Assembly (NCBI GenBank): GCA_031399065.1
Contig: JANNOM010000046.1
Coordinates: forward strand, 1-64,000
Length of the DNA stretch: 64,000 nucleotides
Direction of reading: 5' to 3'
From: JADCRZ01 sp031399065
GTDB taxonomy: Bacteria; Bacteroidota; Bacteroidia; Chitinophagales; Chitinophagaceae
Shown here: positions 26,474 to 36,774 of the stretch, one piece after another
Position numbering within the stretch: the stretch's first letter is position 1
Layout of the letters: every line of letters starts with the position of its first letter
Position numbers and translations under genes: made by a program
The notes under the pieces: model-generated
Told to the model about the DNA's origin: nothing
The model's input: the letters and a program-made list of their open reading frames with translations, nothing else
Database searches by the model: none

Positions 26474-27508
26474 ATGGCAACAGATATGGAGTTAATGGCC
26501 GATAAATACCTGAAGAACCGGTGCACGCCTGAAGAAGCAGGGGAAGTGCTCGAGTGGCTCGATACGGAACCGGGGAAAACCTACCTGCAAAACCAGTTGA
26601 ATAAAGATCTACAGTTACTGGAAAACGACAACCTTTATATTTCTCCGGCAAACGTGCCCGGTGCTGATATGTTTAATAGCATCCTTTATCAAATTAGGGA
26701 AAACGAACAGGCTCTTCAGCCTAAAGAACCTGCAAAAGTAATAGACCCCGCTCTTAAAATAGTACCCGTGCGGAGGTCAGGGTTCGTGAACTGGTATAAA
26801 GCAGCGGCCCTGGTTGCCGGACTATCACTGGGAGCGGTAGCAGCCTACCAGTATTTTGCGGAACGCACCATAAGCCGGAGTACCCGGTATGGCGAAACGG
26901 CCCGGGTTATACTCCCTGACAGCTCCGCCGTTACGCTTAATGGCAACAGTAGTATAGAATATGCGGCCAATTGGAACAGTAACGAAACCAGGAAAGTAAA
27001 TCTGGAAGGAGAAGCTTTTTTCTCTGTAAAACACAAAAACAACAACCAGAAATTTATCGTTACAACCGCCGATACCATACAGGTGGAAGTACTGGGTACG
27101 GAGTTCAACATTTCTGACCGTAAGAATCAAACACAGGTAGTGCTGGTTTCCGGAAAGATCCGGCTGGATATGCAATGGGGTCATCAGCAAAAGTCTTCCG
27201 TAACCATGAACCCCGGTGAATCGGTAGAGATACGGTTAAATAATAACGGGTTGCACAAGCACCAGGTCGACCCTTCGGTAGTTACGTCCTGGACAGGCAA
27301 CAAACTGATCTTTGATAATACCAGTGTCCGTGATATATGTATCCGCCTGAAAGAAACATACGGGTACGATATCAGCGTACCCGATCAGAAAATAATGAAC
27401 CAGCACATTACCGGCTCCGTTCCCAACCAGAGTATCGATATGGTGCTGGAAGGACTGGAAGCTATTATGGATATAAAATTTAAAAAACGATCAACGACAG
27501 ATAAATAA
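26474..27508 (+). CDS. FecR-family anti-sigma factor
   Basis: The 344-residue protein has a cytosolic N-terminal helical region that would hold an ECF sigma factor (MADKYLKNRCTPEEAGEVLEWL), one membrane helix near residues 103-120 (AAALVAGLSLGAVAAYQYF), and a periplasmic FecR domain (ARVILPDSSAVTLNGNSSIEY, VEVLGTEFNIS). The C-terminal DUF4974-type domain is visible in TSVRDICIRLKETYGYDI. It transmits a signal from the SusC plug/STN domain to the sigma factor. It precedes SusC by 30 bases. No sigma gene lies upstream; the nearest candidate is at 33327. Confidence 0.94.
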   Translation: MATDMELMADKYLKNRCTPEEAGEVLEWLDTEPGKTYLQNQLNKDLQLLENDNLYISPANVPGADMFNSILYQIRENEQALQPKEPAKVIDPALKIVPVRRSGFVNWYKAAALVAGLSLGAVAAYQYFAERTISRSTRYGETARVILPDSSAVTLNGNSSIEYAANWNSNETRKVNLEGEAFFSVKHKNNNQKFIVTTADTIQVEVLGTEFNISDRKNQTQVVLVSGKIRLDMQWGHQQKSSVTMNPGESVEIRLNNNGLHKHQVDPSVVTSWTGNKLIFDNTSVRDICIRLKETYGYDISVPDQKIMNQHITGSVPNQSIDMVLEGLEAIMDIKFKKRSTTDK

Positions 27509-27538
27509 AACCGGGTTCTTTATACTAAAATACGCTAT

Positions 27539-30500
27539 ATGAGACAAACGATTGCTTGCGCCGCCCTGTTTGGAGCTCTTTTCGTCCAGCAGGTCTACTC
27601 CATGCCCCTCGCGGGCTCGATATTACTTAGCCGGGAATTCCAGGAAGGCCGGAAAGAAAATACCAGGTTACTGAAAAGTGTTCTTCTGGAACTGGAAACC
27701 AGGTATAAGGTTTCTTTTATGTACAAGTCGGACCTAATAAGTGAAACGCTGGAAGTACCCGTATGCGTAAACTGTCAGTCGATCGAATCCGAACTTGGTT
27801 ATAGCCTGAAACCTATTGGCTTTAAGTATGAAAAAATAAGCAGTAACTTTTACGTTATTACACCTAAAAATTATAAAAAAGAAAAACCGGCAGATAAATC
27901 AACCAGCAGTCTTAATTCTATCCAGCCCGGCATGGATTTCCCCGCCGTATCCGGAAATCAGAAAACATTATCTACAGAAAACGCCGCATCAGCGATAGTG
28001 GATCTCCAGGTATCCGGCACGGTAGCCGATAGCGAGGGCGGACCGTTACCAGGAGTAACGGTGCAGGTAAAAGGCACAACCGCTGGCACTTCCACCGATA
28101 AGGACGGTAAATATTCCATTAACGTACCGGAGGCCAGTAATACGCTGGTGTTTTCCTTTATAGGATACCTGGGTAAAGAAGTAGCAGTAAATAAGCAGGC
28201 GAGGATAGACGTACAGTTGGTTAAAGACAATAAATCGCTGGAAGATGTGGTGATAGTGGGTTATGGAGCGCAGACTAAAAAAATGGTTACGGGCTCTATT
28301 TCTTCCATCAAATCGGCAGCAATTTCAAAAAACATAAATGCAGACCCTACCACGGCTTTACAGGGGGCAGTAGCGGGTGTACAGATTACCCAGCAGGGCG
28401 GAACGCCCGGAGGCGCCATCAGGGTAAGGGTGAGGGGAACAGCATCTATGTTGTCCGGTGCTAACCCGCTGATAATAGTAGATGGGTTTCCAGCGATCGC
28501 CACCGCTTATGGAAACAACAGTGCCGATGGCATCTCCGGTCTTTCGCAGATTAACCCGGAAGATATAGAGTCTATCGAAGTACTCAAAGACGCAGCAGCA
28601 TCCGCTATTTATGGCTCCAGGGCAGCAAACGGAGTCATATTGGTAACTACCAAAAAAGGTAAAGCAGGTCAAAGCTCACTAAATGTAAATTTCAGTAAAG
28701 GCGTAACCAGTGCTACCAACCGGGTAAAATTATTGAATGGTACAGATTACCTGACCGTAGTACAGAAAGCAGCCGATAACCGGCTAAACTCCGGGCTTAA
28801 CTCTGTCGCATTTAATCTGATTCCTCCTTTTGTTAATAACCTGTTGGGATATAACCTTCAGGTAGCACAGCAAACCAGTACAGATTGGATAGACCAGGTA
28901 TTGCAGGACGGCATGTATAACGACGTGAATATTTCCGGTAGTACAGGAACGGAAAAAACACAGGTATATGCCAGCGGCTCTTACCGTAAAGAAACCGGTA
29001 TTGAAATAGGACGGGAGTTCACCAGGGCTTCCGGACGGTTGAGCGTTCAGCATAATGCCCTGAGTAACCTTTTTACCATGGGACTTAATATATCCACGAA
29101 CTACCTGGAAAATGAAAATAACGGTAGCCAGTTCGGCACAGCGCAAAGCAGGGCTCTGCCCATTTATCCCGTGCTGGCACCTAATGGTGCAGGGTATTTT
29201 AATAACGGGTTCCTACCGCTAAACCAGGGTGCTGGAACAAACACCGTGTTTACCCGGATCAATACGGAAAATATGACCAAAACCTTTCGTAACAACGCCA
29301 TTGCTTTTGTGGAAGCAAGACCATTGAAGGGTTTATCCATCAGGTCGGAATGGGGATACGATCTGCAGAATAATAACGATGACGCTCTGTTGAAACCCGA
29401 TATCTTTCCAGCTACTGCAAAGAACAACCCGGGTGCGGCCAGAGGCGGAGGCAACGGGCAAACGTCTACCCGCCGCTTTTATTCACTCGCCTGGAATACT
29501 AATAATACCATTACCTATAATAAAGTTTTTAATTCAGACCATAGCATTACCCTGCTGGCTGGTGCTTCTTTGCTTAGCCAGCGTAACAGTGGCCGCACGT
29601 ATACTTTCGATGGTATCCCCATCCTTTCATTGGATGTGGCGGGTACGCAGTTCTCCGTTCAGAGCAATACAGAGTCGTCATTCCGTTTCGCTTCCATCTT
29701 TTCCAGGGCTAATTACAGTTATAAAGAAAAATACCTGCTGGAAGGATCCGTACGCCGGGACGGATCGAGCCGGTTCGGGCCGGGCAAAAGAGAGGGAACA
29801 TTCGGCGGAGGTTCGCTGGGATGGATCGTAAGCGAGGAAGACTTCTTTCGCGACAATGCATCCTTTATCAACTTTCTGAAAATAAGGGGTAGTTATGGTA
29901 TCATCGGCAATGCCGAACTGCCAGGCGATTTCTTTTATATTTCGCTGGCCTCTTCCACCGATTCGGAATCTTCTCACGGCGGCAACAGCGGACTTTCATT
30001 CTATACTATCGGCAACAAGGATCTTAAATGGGAATCCACTACAGAATCGAATATTGCTATGGACATCGAGTTTTTTAAAGGCAGAATACGAGCCAGCGTC
30101 GACTTCTATAACAAAGAATCCGAGAACCTGCTATTAGGTTCCACGCTGGCAAACAGCAGCGGTTACCTTGACAGAAACTACACGTTTAATGTAGGAAGCT
30201 TACGTAACCGGGGATTCGAAATTGATATCAACACGAGGAATATCAGCAATAAAGATTTTACCTGGACAACCAACTTTAATATTTCCAGGAACACAGCGAA
30301 AGTACTCAAACTGCAGCCCGTAATAAGCGGCTCTACCAGAATCAATTCTGTGGATGGAGGCAGCAACCGGTTAGTGGAAGGTGGAGTATTCGGGGCTTTC
30401 TTTTTACCTGTGTATGCAGGCGTAGATACCAAGACAGGTAATGAACTGATTTACGAAGTAGATCAACCCTATCTTTCCCAGACAGGCATTTCGAGGCTGT

Positions 30501-31072
30501 CCGGCAATGTACTGGACGCAACACTTGGCACCAACCTGAATAATCACCGAATGCTGATAACAGATAAAACGCCGCTGCCCGATTTTTACGGAGGCTTATC
30601 CAATTCTTTTACCTACAAAGGCCTGGAATTGACAGCATTGTTTTATTACCAGTATGGCAACTACATACTCGATGAAGGCGAACGTAACCAGAGTTATCCG
30701 GGCGAGCAGCAAAGCCTGCGGGAAAATGTAAAAGAAGCACTTACCAATAATACCCTGCCTCTGGTATATGCTTCTCCGGCGGCAGGTTTGAATACTACCC
30801 GTTTCCTGCGCGATGGTTCATTTATCCGGCTAAGAAATCTGCAGCTTGGTTATTCAATACCCACACAATTCTCCCGCAGGTACGGCATTAAAAGTATGCG
30901 ACTGTTCGTGGCAGGGCAGAATCTCTGGACTATCACCAAATTTCCCGGCTGGGATCCGGAAGTGTTTACAACCGGAGGCCTCAACCAGACAGCGAATATA
31001 GGTTCCGGCAATACCAATTACAATCTGCCCCAGGTAAAGACATTGCTTGCAGGTATCAATATTAATTTTTAA
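27539..31072 (+). CDS. SusC/RagA-type TonB-dependent receptor with N-terminal STN-like domain
   Basis: This 1177-residue outer-membrane protein imports a nutrient, probably with SusD as lid. In order it shows a signal peptide, an STN-like region (SVLLELETRYKVSFMYKSDL) for signalling to FecR, a carboxypeptidase-regulatory-like domain (GTVADSEGGPLPGVTVQVKG), the conserved TonB-box region EDVVIVGYG, a plug with VRVRGTASMLSGANPLIIVDG and SIEVLKDAAASAIYGSRAANGV, and a long C-terminal barrel. It lies between FecR and SusD, forming a sensing and uptake operon. The substrate cannot be predicted. Confidence 0.96.
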   Translation: MRQTIACAALFGALFVQQVYSMPLAGSILLSREFQEGRKENTRLLKSVLLELETRYKVSFMYKSDLISETLEVPVCVNCQSIESELGYSLKPIGFKYEKISSNFYVITPKNYKKEKPADKSTSSLNSIQPGMDFPAVSGNQKTLSTENAASAIVDLQVSGTVADSEGGPLPGVTVQVKGTTAGTSTDKDGKYSINVPEASNTLVFSFIGYLGKEVAVNKQARIDVQLVKDNKSLEDVVIVGYGAQTKKMVTGSISSIKSAAISKNINADPTTALQGAVAGVQITQQGGTPGGAIRVRVRGTASMLSGANPLIIVDGFPAIATAYGNNSADGISGLSQINPEDIESIEVLKDAAASAIYGSRAANGVILVTTKKGKAGQSSLNVNFSKGVTSATNRVKLLNGTDYLTVVQKAADNRLNSGLNSVAFNLIPPFVNNLLGYNLQVAQQTSTDWIDQVLQDGMYNDVNISGSTGTEKTQVYASGSYRKETGIEIGREFTRASGRLSVQHNALSNLFTMGLNISTNYLENENNGSQFGTAQSRALPIYPVLAPNGAGYFNNGFLPLNQGAGTNTVFTRINTENMTKTFRNNAIAFVEARPLKGLSIRSEWGYDLQNNNDDALLKPDIFPATAKNNPGAARGGGNGQTSTRRFYSLAWNTNNTITYNKVFNSDHSITLLAGASLLSQRNSGRTYTFDGIPILSLDVAGTQFSVQSNTESSFRFASIFSRANYSYKEKYLLEGSVRRDGSSRFGPGKREGTFGGGSLGWIVSEEDFFRDNASFINFLKIRGSYGIIGNAELPGDFFYISLASSTDSESSHGGNSGLSFYTIGNKDLKWESTTESNIAMDIEFFKGRIRASVDFYNKESENLLLGSTLANSSGYLDRNYTFNVGSLRNRGFEIDINTRNISNKDFTWTTNFNISRNTAKVLKLQPVISGSTRINSVDGGSNRLVEGGVFGAFFLPVYAGVDTKTGNELIYEVDQPYLSQTGISRLSGNVLDATLGTNLNNHRMLITDKTPLPDFYGGLSNSFTYKGLELTALFYYQYGNYILDEGERNQSYPGEQQSLRENVKEALTNNTLPLVYASPAAGLNTTRFLRDGSFIRLRNLQLGYSIPTQFSRRYGIKSMRLFVAGQNLWTITKFPGWDPEVFTTGGLNQTANIGSGNTNYNLPQVKTLLAGININF

Positions 31073-31090
31073 ATCGTAACGTTTACCGAT

Positions 31091-32674
31091 ATGCAAACGA
31101 AATATCTAAAATTAACGACACTTTTATCAGCCCTCATTATTATACAATCCGGTTGCAGCAAATGGCTCGACGATCCCAAACCGGAATCCACCGTGCCTAT
31201 CGATGAAATCGGCAGTGGTACCGGAGGACTTGATGCTGCGCTCACAGGTGCCTGGGCCTACTGGACCTTTAACACCGGACCTACCGGCAATATATTCATA
31301 TACCCCGAAGCACTCGGCGATTACGTGGTAGGCACTAATGCGGTTACGTCCACCAACCGCGTTTTCAGGGCTTACCAGCGTCAGCTTAATTCCGAAGGAT
31401 ATGATATGATCGGCGAAACGCTGCAAAGATCCAGCAGGGCAGAGAACCTGACGAACTATGTAATCCAGTCCATACGCGAAGCACCCCCGGCGGATGCCGC
31501 ATGGGCCACAAACGGTAATAGAGTAACCGGGGAAGCCTATTTTTTAAGGGCATGGATACATTTTGAATATTTACGTATGGAAAGCGACCCGTGGAATACA
31601 AAAAATCCTGCTGCCAATGCCACTGCCAGGGGTCCGCTACTGCGATTTAAACCACAGCTTACCCTGCAGGACCTTCCGCAGGCAAGAACCCCGGTAGCTG
31701 CGGCGTACGACTCCATCATAGCAGACCTTAAGCGGGCAGAGCAGTTGATCCCCGATGCATACAACGGTGCCATACATGATGTATCATTCCAGGCAAGGGC
31801 CAATAAGGCGGCGGCTTCTGCTTTATTGGCTAAAGTGTACTGGCAACAGAACGACTTCGCCAATACGCTCGTGCAAATAGAAAAAGTGATCGGCACCACT
31901 GCAGGTGTTTCCGCATTTCCCTTGGCTTCCAGTTTCGACCAGGTGTACAAACGCAGCGGTATTACCAACACTACTAACACCGCTACAAAAAGTGAAGTAA
32001 TTCTGGAATACGTGGCCGTTCCTCCCAGCAAAGTGTATACGCTGGCCGGACTGCAAATGGACAATGCATGGACCAGAGGAACTACCACTGCTCTGCCCGT
32101 TAACTGGTTTTATTTCAGCAATTATTTTAAGAATCTTACATCATTCGATCTTACCAGGGACAGAAGATACCTGGAACTGATTAATGGAAATTATTCCCGC
32201 ACCTTCGGAGGTAAAACCTTTACGGGATGGAGCAGCAAAAAATTCACTGTCGCAGCTAACCTCGTCTTCATCCGCTCTGCGGAGCTGATACTGATGCGTG
32301 CAGAAATCAATGCCCGCAGAAATCAGTTGCAGCCCGCACTGGACGATCTGAATATGATAAGAGTAAGAGCCGGGCTAACCCCGCTAACGCTCGTTGGAAT
32401 CGGCAATCAAACCGCCCTCATCAATGAAATAATCAGGGAAAGAGTAAGGGAAATGTTTGCAGAAGGCTACCGCTCACACGAATTAAAAAGACTTGGATCA
32501 TTAACGGATGGTCAACCGGACGAAGTATTTTTTGTAACCGGCGACCGCGAAAGCATCGACTACGGTCTTGAGGGATTAGGCGGGCCCAATCCCGTAAAGT
32601 GGAATAACAGGGGGCTGGTATGGAATATTACTAACGATGAGATGGCTGTAAACCCGCTAGTGAACAACAATTAA
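31091..32674 (+). CDS. SusD/RagB-type nutrient-binding lipoprotein
   Basis: The 527-residue protein has a lipoprotein signal with lipobox IQSGC, placing it on the cell surface. The helical TPR-like SusD fold is indicated by AYFLRAWIHFEYLRM, NKAAASALLAKVYWQQNDF, the ELILMRAEINARR helix and the C-terminal RERVREMFAEGYRSHELKR motif. It captures ligand and covers the SusC barrel. It starts 18 bases after SusC. Confidence 0.95.
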   Translation: MQTKYLKLTTLLSALIIIQSGCSKWLDDPKPESTVPIDEIGSGTGGLDAALTGAWAYWTFNTGPTGNIFIYPEALGDYVVGTNAVTSTNRVFRAYQRQLNSEGYDMIGETLQRSSRAENLTNYVIQSIREAPPADAAWATNGNRVTGEAYFLRAWIHFEYLRMESDPWNTKNPAANATARGPLLRFKPQLTLQDLPQARTPVAAAYDSIIADLKRAEQLIPDAYNGAIHDVSFQARANKAAASALLAKVYWQQNDFANTLVQIEKVIGTTAGVSAFPLASSFDQVYKRSGITNTTNTATKSEVILEYVAVPPSKVYTLAGLQMDNAWTRGTTTALPVNWFYFSNYFKNLTSFDLTRDRRYLELINGNYSRTFGGKTFTGWSSKKFTVAANLVFIRSAELILMRAEINARRNQLQPALDDLNMIRVRAGLTPLTLVGIGNQTALINEIIRERVREMFAEGYRSHELKRLGSLTDGQPDEVFFVTGDRESIDYGLEGLGGPNPVKWNNRGLVWNITNDEMAVNPLVNNN

Positions 32675-32697
32675 TCATTACTATAAGCCATATAAAA

Positions 32698-33174
32698 ATG
32701 AAAAAGATCTTAATAAACAGTATTATACTTCCTGTCTTTTTTGCGGTAGTCATCATGGCCACGGGTTGTGAAGAAGACCCTTTACCCCTTACCGAAACCA
32801 TCTCGTCTGGCAATTACCTGGGCGAATGGGCTGGTGCAACTATTACTACCCGGGCATTAACTGCCGGCACAATTTCCGAAACTACCGTACCCCTGGCCGA
32901 AATCATGAGTCTTCGCCAGGAAAACGGTGTAGATACATTTAATTTTAAAGATCCCATAACGGGAAACAATATTGCAGGCAGACAGGGCACCTGGTACGTA
33001 ACACAGATAAACGACAGCGAAGATCCGGCATTGAACGGCGCCAAAATACTCCGCTTAAGAGTAGTCGCGTCTGCCACCCGTATTATCTACACTACGCTTA
33101 CCATTAAACAATTGGAGAGCAAGCAACTGGTGTTGAATGACGGTGCCAATAAAACATTAGTGTACTTGAAATAA
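32698..33174 (+). CDS. Predicted surface lipoprotein of a SusCD operon
   Basis: The 158-residue protein has a lipobox (MATGC, cysteine near 24) followed by an acidic +2 region (EEDPL) that favours outer-membrane export in Bacteroidota. The remainder is a small beta-rich domain (NYLGEWAGATITTR, RQGTWYVTQIND, TTLTIKQLESKQLVL), resembling lipocalin-like accessory proteins. It follows SusD by 23 bases, so it is probably an accessory binding protein for the same substrate. I do not recognise a named family. Confidence 0.8.
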   Translation: MKKILINSIILPVFFAVVIMATGCEEDPLPLTETISSGNYLGEWAGATITTRALTAGTISETTVPLAEIMSLRQENGVDTFNFKDPITGNNIAGRQGTWYVTQINDSEDPALNGAKILRLRVVASATRIIYTTLTIKQLESKQLVLNDGANKTLVYLK

Positions 33175-33326
33175 AAGCACGACAATAGTATGATGCATTT
33201 GTAAGAACAGATTACTTCCATGCTTGTATAAAGAGTATGTATCATAAAAAAGTAAAGAAAAATCAGTAACTTTCCATACGGCGTTGTAAATAAATAATAA
33301 TGCTGTTCATTCATAAATAAAACGAG

Positions 33327-33887
33327 TTGCCAGCTCTCCAGACGATTGATGAAAAGTTATTGGTCACCCATTTAAAATCGGGTGACAGGCATGCGTTTGC
33401 CAGTATTTATGAAAAATACCACCGGCAGATACACATGATTGCCATAAAATACCTGAAGGATGAAGCACTGGCAAAAGATATCGTTCAAGAGATATTCATC
33501 AAACTGTGGACATATCGTGAAAACCTGAAAGAAGAACTTTCACTTAAGGGCTTTCTTATCCGTTCCGTTCATAACCTGGTATTGAACACCATCAGGAATA
33601 AAAAAACGGAAGTGCTAAAGTATATTGAATTGAGTTATCAGTCGGAGGATAATAACGGCACCGGAGATGAGGAACTGCTCTTATCAGAGTATGCCAGTAT
33701 CGCTGAAAAAGGCATCAGCAAACTTTCTCCCGCGAAGCAGGCTATATTCCGTATGCGTTCAGACCAGTGCCTGAGTAACCAGGAAGTGGCTGTACGACTT
33801 GGCATTTCCATCAATACGGTCAAGTTCCAGTTTTCACAGGCATCCCTGTTTCTTCGCAAGTATCTTAAAGACAAAGCGGGTATCTAA
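33327..33887 (+). CDS. ECF-type RNA polymerase sigma factor
   Basis: This 186-residue protein has sigma region 2 (FASIYEKYHRQIHMIAIKYLKDEALAKDIVQEIFIKLW, abridged here to its start and the DIVQEIFIKLW core) and region 4 with the helix-turn-helix LSNQEVAVRLGISINTVK. The only usable start is a TTG at 33327, preceded by a stop in frame at 33318. It would pair with a FecR-type anti-sigma. It lies 152 bases downstream of the lipoprotein gene and is the most plausible partner of the FecR at 26474, though its position at the end of the operon is unusual. Confidence 0.92.
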   Translation: MPALQTIDEKLLVTHLKSGDRHAFASIYEKYHRQIHMIAIKYLKDEALAKDIVQEIFIKLWTYRENLKEELSLKGFLIRSVHNLVLNTIRNKKTEVLKYIELSYQSEDNNGTGDEELLLSEYASIAEKGISKLSPAKQAIFRMRSDQCLSNQEVAVRLGISINTVKFQFSQASLFLRKYLKDKAGI

Positions 33888-33925
33888 CCATTTTTTTTCC
33901 ACTAAAGCGCATTACAAGAAAAGTA

Positions 33926-35533
33926 TTACTTTTCGTACATCGTTTCTATGCCGTCCAGTGTAAAGGAAAAAATACTGCCATGGCCTTCGGTACTTTCTAT
34001 GGCGAGGTGACTGCCATTCTTTTCAAGAAATTCTTTGCAGAGCATAAGTCCTAGGCCGGTACCCGATTCGCTGGCCGTGCCGCGTGTAGAATAATAATCA
34101 TTTTTATTAAGCTTCTGCAGAGCGGCTTCAGACATGCCGATGCCGTTATCCTGTACGAACAAATGTATGCCTCCCTGCTTTTTTTCCGCTCCTATGCAGA
34201 TGATGCCGCCGTTACACGTAAATTTAATGGAATTGGATAAAAGATTACGTAATACGAGGTTAATCATTTCCCGGTCACCCATGGCATACAACTCCTCCTC
34301 CACCATTATTTCTACCGTTATCTCTTTTGCCTCCGACTGCAATCGCAGCAGCTTTACCACACCCGATATCATCTGGTTTATTTCCAGTTGCTGAAGGCGT
34401 ACCAGATTGGATTCCATCTGGCTTTTAGCCCATTGAAGCAGGTTTTCCATCAGTCCGGTAGTGTAGTTAAGATCGTTCAGTACATCCGGTATCATCTGCT
34501 TCACTTCTTCCGCAGGAAGGTTGTACTTTTTCATGTTGAGAAAGAGGTTCTGCAATGCATACATGGGCGACTTAAGGTCGTGGGCTATAACAGAGAAGAG
34601 TTTATTCTTAAGTGCGTTCAGTTCCGTGAGTTCAGCGGTTTGCCGTTTCAAAAGGCCCGCTTTCTCCGCAATCTCTCTTTTTTGCTTTCTGATCTCGGTA
34701 TTCTTATTCTGTAAGGCTTCGCTTTTTGCGAGTATACGGCTTTGGTATACCGCATTTTCTTTTTTTATAAGAAAGAGCCCGTAAAAAATAAAAAGTACCG
34801 CAATGGCCTGGTTCCAGAAATATAAAAATATATTCTCCGAATGCAATTGGTACCGGTAATCATCCAGCACCACCGACAATACAAAGTAACTGATCATCGA
34901 CAGCGCCAGTGAAAAAAGCATATGACTTATTTCCTGGATAAAGAAAACGGAAAGGATGCCATATAGTATAAAATTAAGTTCGCTGCCCAGGTTCATACCG
35001 CCCATATAAACAATACTTGTAAAAACAGGATATAGCAGAAAATAAGCGAGCAGTGCTTCTTCATATCTCCGGGCGGAGTTGAGTGCCAGCACCAGTATGC
35101 TTATGAACGTAGGCAGACTGGAAATATACCAGGAAAAAAGAGTGAGCTTATCATCGGTAAAAGCACCGGCCAGGGGAACGATAAGGCCTGTGATCAGTTG
35201 AAAAAAATTCAGCAGGTTAAAGATTCCGAGTTTGCGTTTATCATAATCATCCATTGCCTCCGTAAAGCCCAGGGAGGTGATAGTCTTCAGGAAAATCAAT
35301 GCTTTTCCGTGCAGAAGTATTCCTTTTTTCAGTACCGGCAGGGCCGCTATATTTGCCGGAATACGCTGAAAGAAATTTTTCGGGAATATATTTTCTAATT
35401 CACCGGGCGACGATATTTCGCTCCGGAACCGGATGCGTATGAATATCTTATAAAAAAAATCCCGCGCAGCAGTACCTGTCACAAAAAAAGACCGGAACTG
35501 GAAATGGGAGATCCTTTGTAAAAGTAATTTCAT
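33926..35533 (-). CDS. Membrane sensor histidine kinase
   Basis: The 535-residue kinase has about six membrane helices (roughly residues 108-280), a coiled-coil linker (KSEALQNKNTEIRKQKREI), a HisKA domain with the phospho-accepting His in FSVIAHDLKSPMYAL (about residue 315), and an ATPase domain with N box NLLSNSIKF, G1 DNGIGM and G2 GTGLGL. There is no receiver. The first ~90 residues before MDDYDKRKLGIFNLLN are basic and may not belong; that internal Met is an alternative start. No response regulator is adjacent. It lies on the same strand as the efflux genes, 97 bases downstream of the adaptor gene. Confidence 0.92.
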   Translation of the reverse strand: MKLLLQRISHFQFRSFFVTGTAARDFFYKIFIRIRFRSEISSPGELENIFPKNFFQRIPANIAALPVLKKGILLHGKALIFLKTITSLGFTEAMDDYDKRKLGIFNLLNFFQLITGLIVPLAGAFTDDKLTLFSWYISSLPTFISILVLALNSARRYEEALLAYFLLYPVFTSIVYMGGMNLGSELNFILYGILSVFFIQEISHMLFSLALSMISYFVLSVVLDDYRYQLHSENIFLYFWNQAIAVLFIFYGLFLIKKENAVYQSRILAKSEALQNKNTEIRKQKREIAEKAGLLKRQTAELTELNALKNKLFSVIAHDLKSPMYALQNLFLNMKKYNLPAEEVKQMIPDVLNDLNYTTGLMENLLQWAKSQMESNLVRLQQLEINQMISGVVKLLRLQSEAKEITVEIMVEEELYAMGDREMINLVLRNLLSNSIKFTCNGGIICIGAEKKQGGIHLFVQDNGIGMSEAALQKLNKNDYYSTRGTASESGTGLGLMLCKEFLEKNGSHLAIESTEGHGSIFSFTLDGIETMYEK

Positions 35534-35630
35534 GTTGAACCGATTATACAGACACGCCAGGGCAAAACAAAATAGGAATTTTATTTCATAAACGCAAATC
35601 CTGTTAATCGGTGGGTCATTCTATTTTATA

Positions 35631-36761
35631 TTATTCCTCTTCTTTATTTTTAAGACTCATTAGCAAGGTATAAGCGCCCTTTAACACTACTTCGCCGGGT
35701 TTGATTTTTTCTCCTGACAATACCTCCACCCAGCCATCCGCAGACATACCTGTTTGCAGCTCAGTCATTTCATATTCATTGGCCGCTTTTTGTATAAATA
35801 TAAAGTGTTTGTTTTCGAAATTCACGATTGCCTCTTCAGGCAATACCAGGGCATTTTTATTTTTGATCCTTATTTCGGCATTCATATACGTACCCGGGAA
35901 GAGTGTCTTATCGTATTCTTCGAAATGGCAGTGCACTTCTGTATTGCCGTCGGCAGAAAGATCTTTACCTACCAGCAATATTTCGCAGCGGTATTTTTTC
36001 TCTGGTTGGTTATTGGTATAAGCAGTGAGTGCCTGACCGATGAAAAGTTTGCCGAGGTCTTTTTCATATACTTTTAATGCCAGGTGAATATCTTCGGGGT
36101 TAATCAGCTCGAACAATACTTCCGTAGGAGAAACGTATTTGCCGGTATTAACATTCACTTTAGATACATACCCATTAATGGGCGAATGAATATAGATACT
36201 TCCGGAGAGGGTCGATTCATTTAACCGATCCGTGTTAATGCCGGCCATCCGTAATTTTTCCGCCAGCGAAGCTATCACGATCTTCTCCCGTTTGTAATCC
36301 GATTCTGCCTGCTGGTATACTTTGTCGCTGGCCGATTTGCTTTCATTCAGCTCTTTCTGACGGAGATACTCGTTTTCCAGGAAGCCGATCCTGGCTTTTG
36401 CGGTCAGATATTCCTGCTGCATCTGCACGTATTGCTGGTCTTCCACCGCGGCTATCACTTCTCCTTTTTTCACATGCATTCCCGGCAGCAGCCTGGTCGT
36501 TTTCAGATAGCCACCCATAGGCACGCTTACCGATACCAGGTTTTGAGGTGGCACATCTATTTTGCCATTCACTTTTAGAACGCTGGCAATATCCCTTCGT
36601 TCGATGCTGCCCGTTACAATGCCGGCGTTCCTGGCCTGCGCTTCCGTAAGCACTACGCTATTGCCGGTTTCGGCGGCCTGGCCCGGCTCCTCCTGCGTCG
36701 GCTTTCCTCCACAGGAGGAAAGTATCCATAACATTACCGGTATAAATGAAAGTGTTTTCAT
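35631..36761 (-). CDS. CusB/CzcB-type periplasmic adaptor of a metal RND pump
   Basis: The 376-residue protein has a lipoprotein signal with lipobox LSSC, then the membrane-fusion layout: a first lipoyl half (LKVNGKIDVPPQNLVSVS, LLPGMHVKKGEVI), a helical hairpin (residues ~115-170), the second lipoyl half (SPINGYVSKVNVNTGKYV), and beta-barrel and proximal domains. It links the inner-membrane pump to the outer-membrane channel. It begins 13 bases after the pump-channel fusion gene, confirming one operon. Metal specificity is not evident; it lacks long His- or Met-rich tails. Confidence 0.92.
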   Translation of the reverse strand: MKTLSFIPVMLWILSSCGGKPTQEEPGQAAETGNSVVLTEAQARNAGIVTGSIERRDIASVLKVNGKIDVPPQNLVSVSVPMGGYLKTTRLLPGMHVKKGEVIAAVEDQQYVQMQQEYLTAKARIGFLENEYLRQKELNESKSASDKVYQQAESDYKREKIVIASLAEKLRMAGINTDRLNESTLSGSIYIHSPINGYVSKVNVNTGKYVSPTEVLFELINPEDIHLALKVYEKDLGKLFIGQALTAYTNNQPEKKYRCEILLVGKDLSADGNTEVHCHFEEYDKTLFPGTYMNAEIRIKNKNALVLPEEAIVNFENKHFIFIQKAANEYEMTELQTGMSADGWVEVLSGEKIKPGEVVLKGAYTLLMSLKNKEEE

Positions 36762-36774
36762 GTTAAGTTCCTGT

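Noticed and set aside
26370..26651. A 93-codon minus-strand frame at the start of the FecR gene
   Set aside because: It overlaps the FecR coding region on the other strand and has no recognisable motif or conserved start; it is a shadow frame.
33938..33954. Palindrome GAAAAGTA/TACTTTTC as a terminator between the sigma and kinase genes
   Set aside because: It lies inside the kinase coding end, has almost no loop, and no T-run follows.
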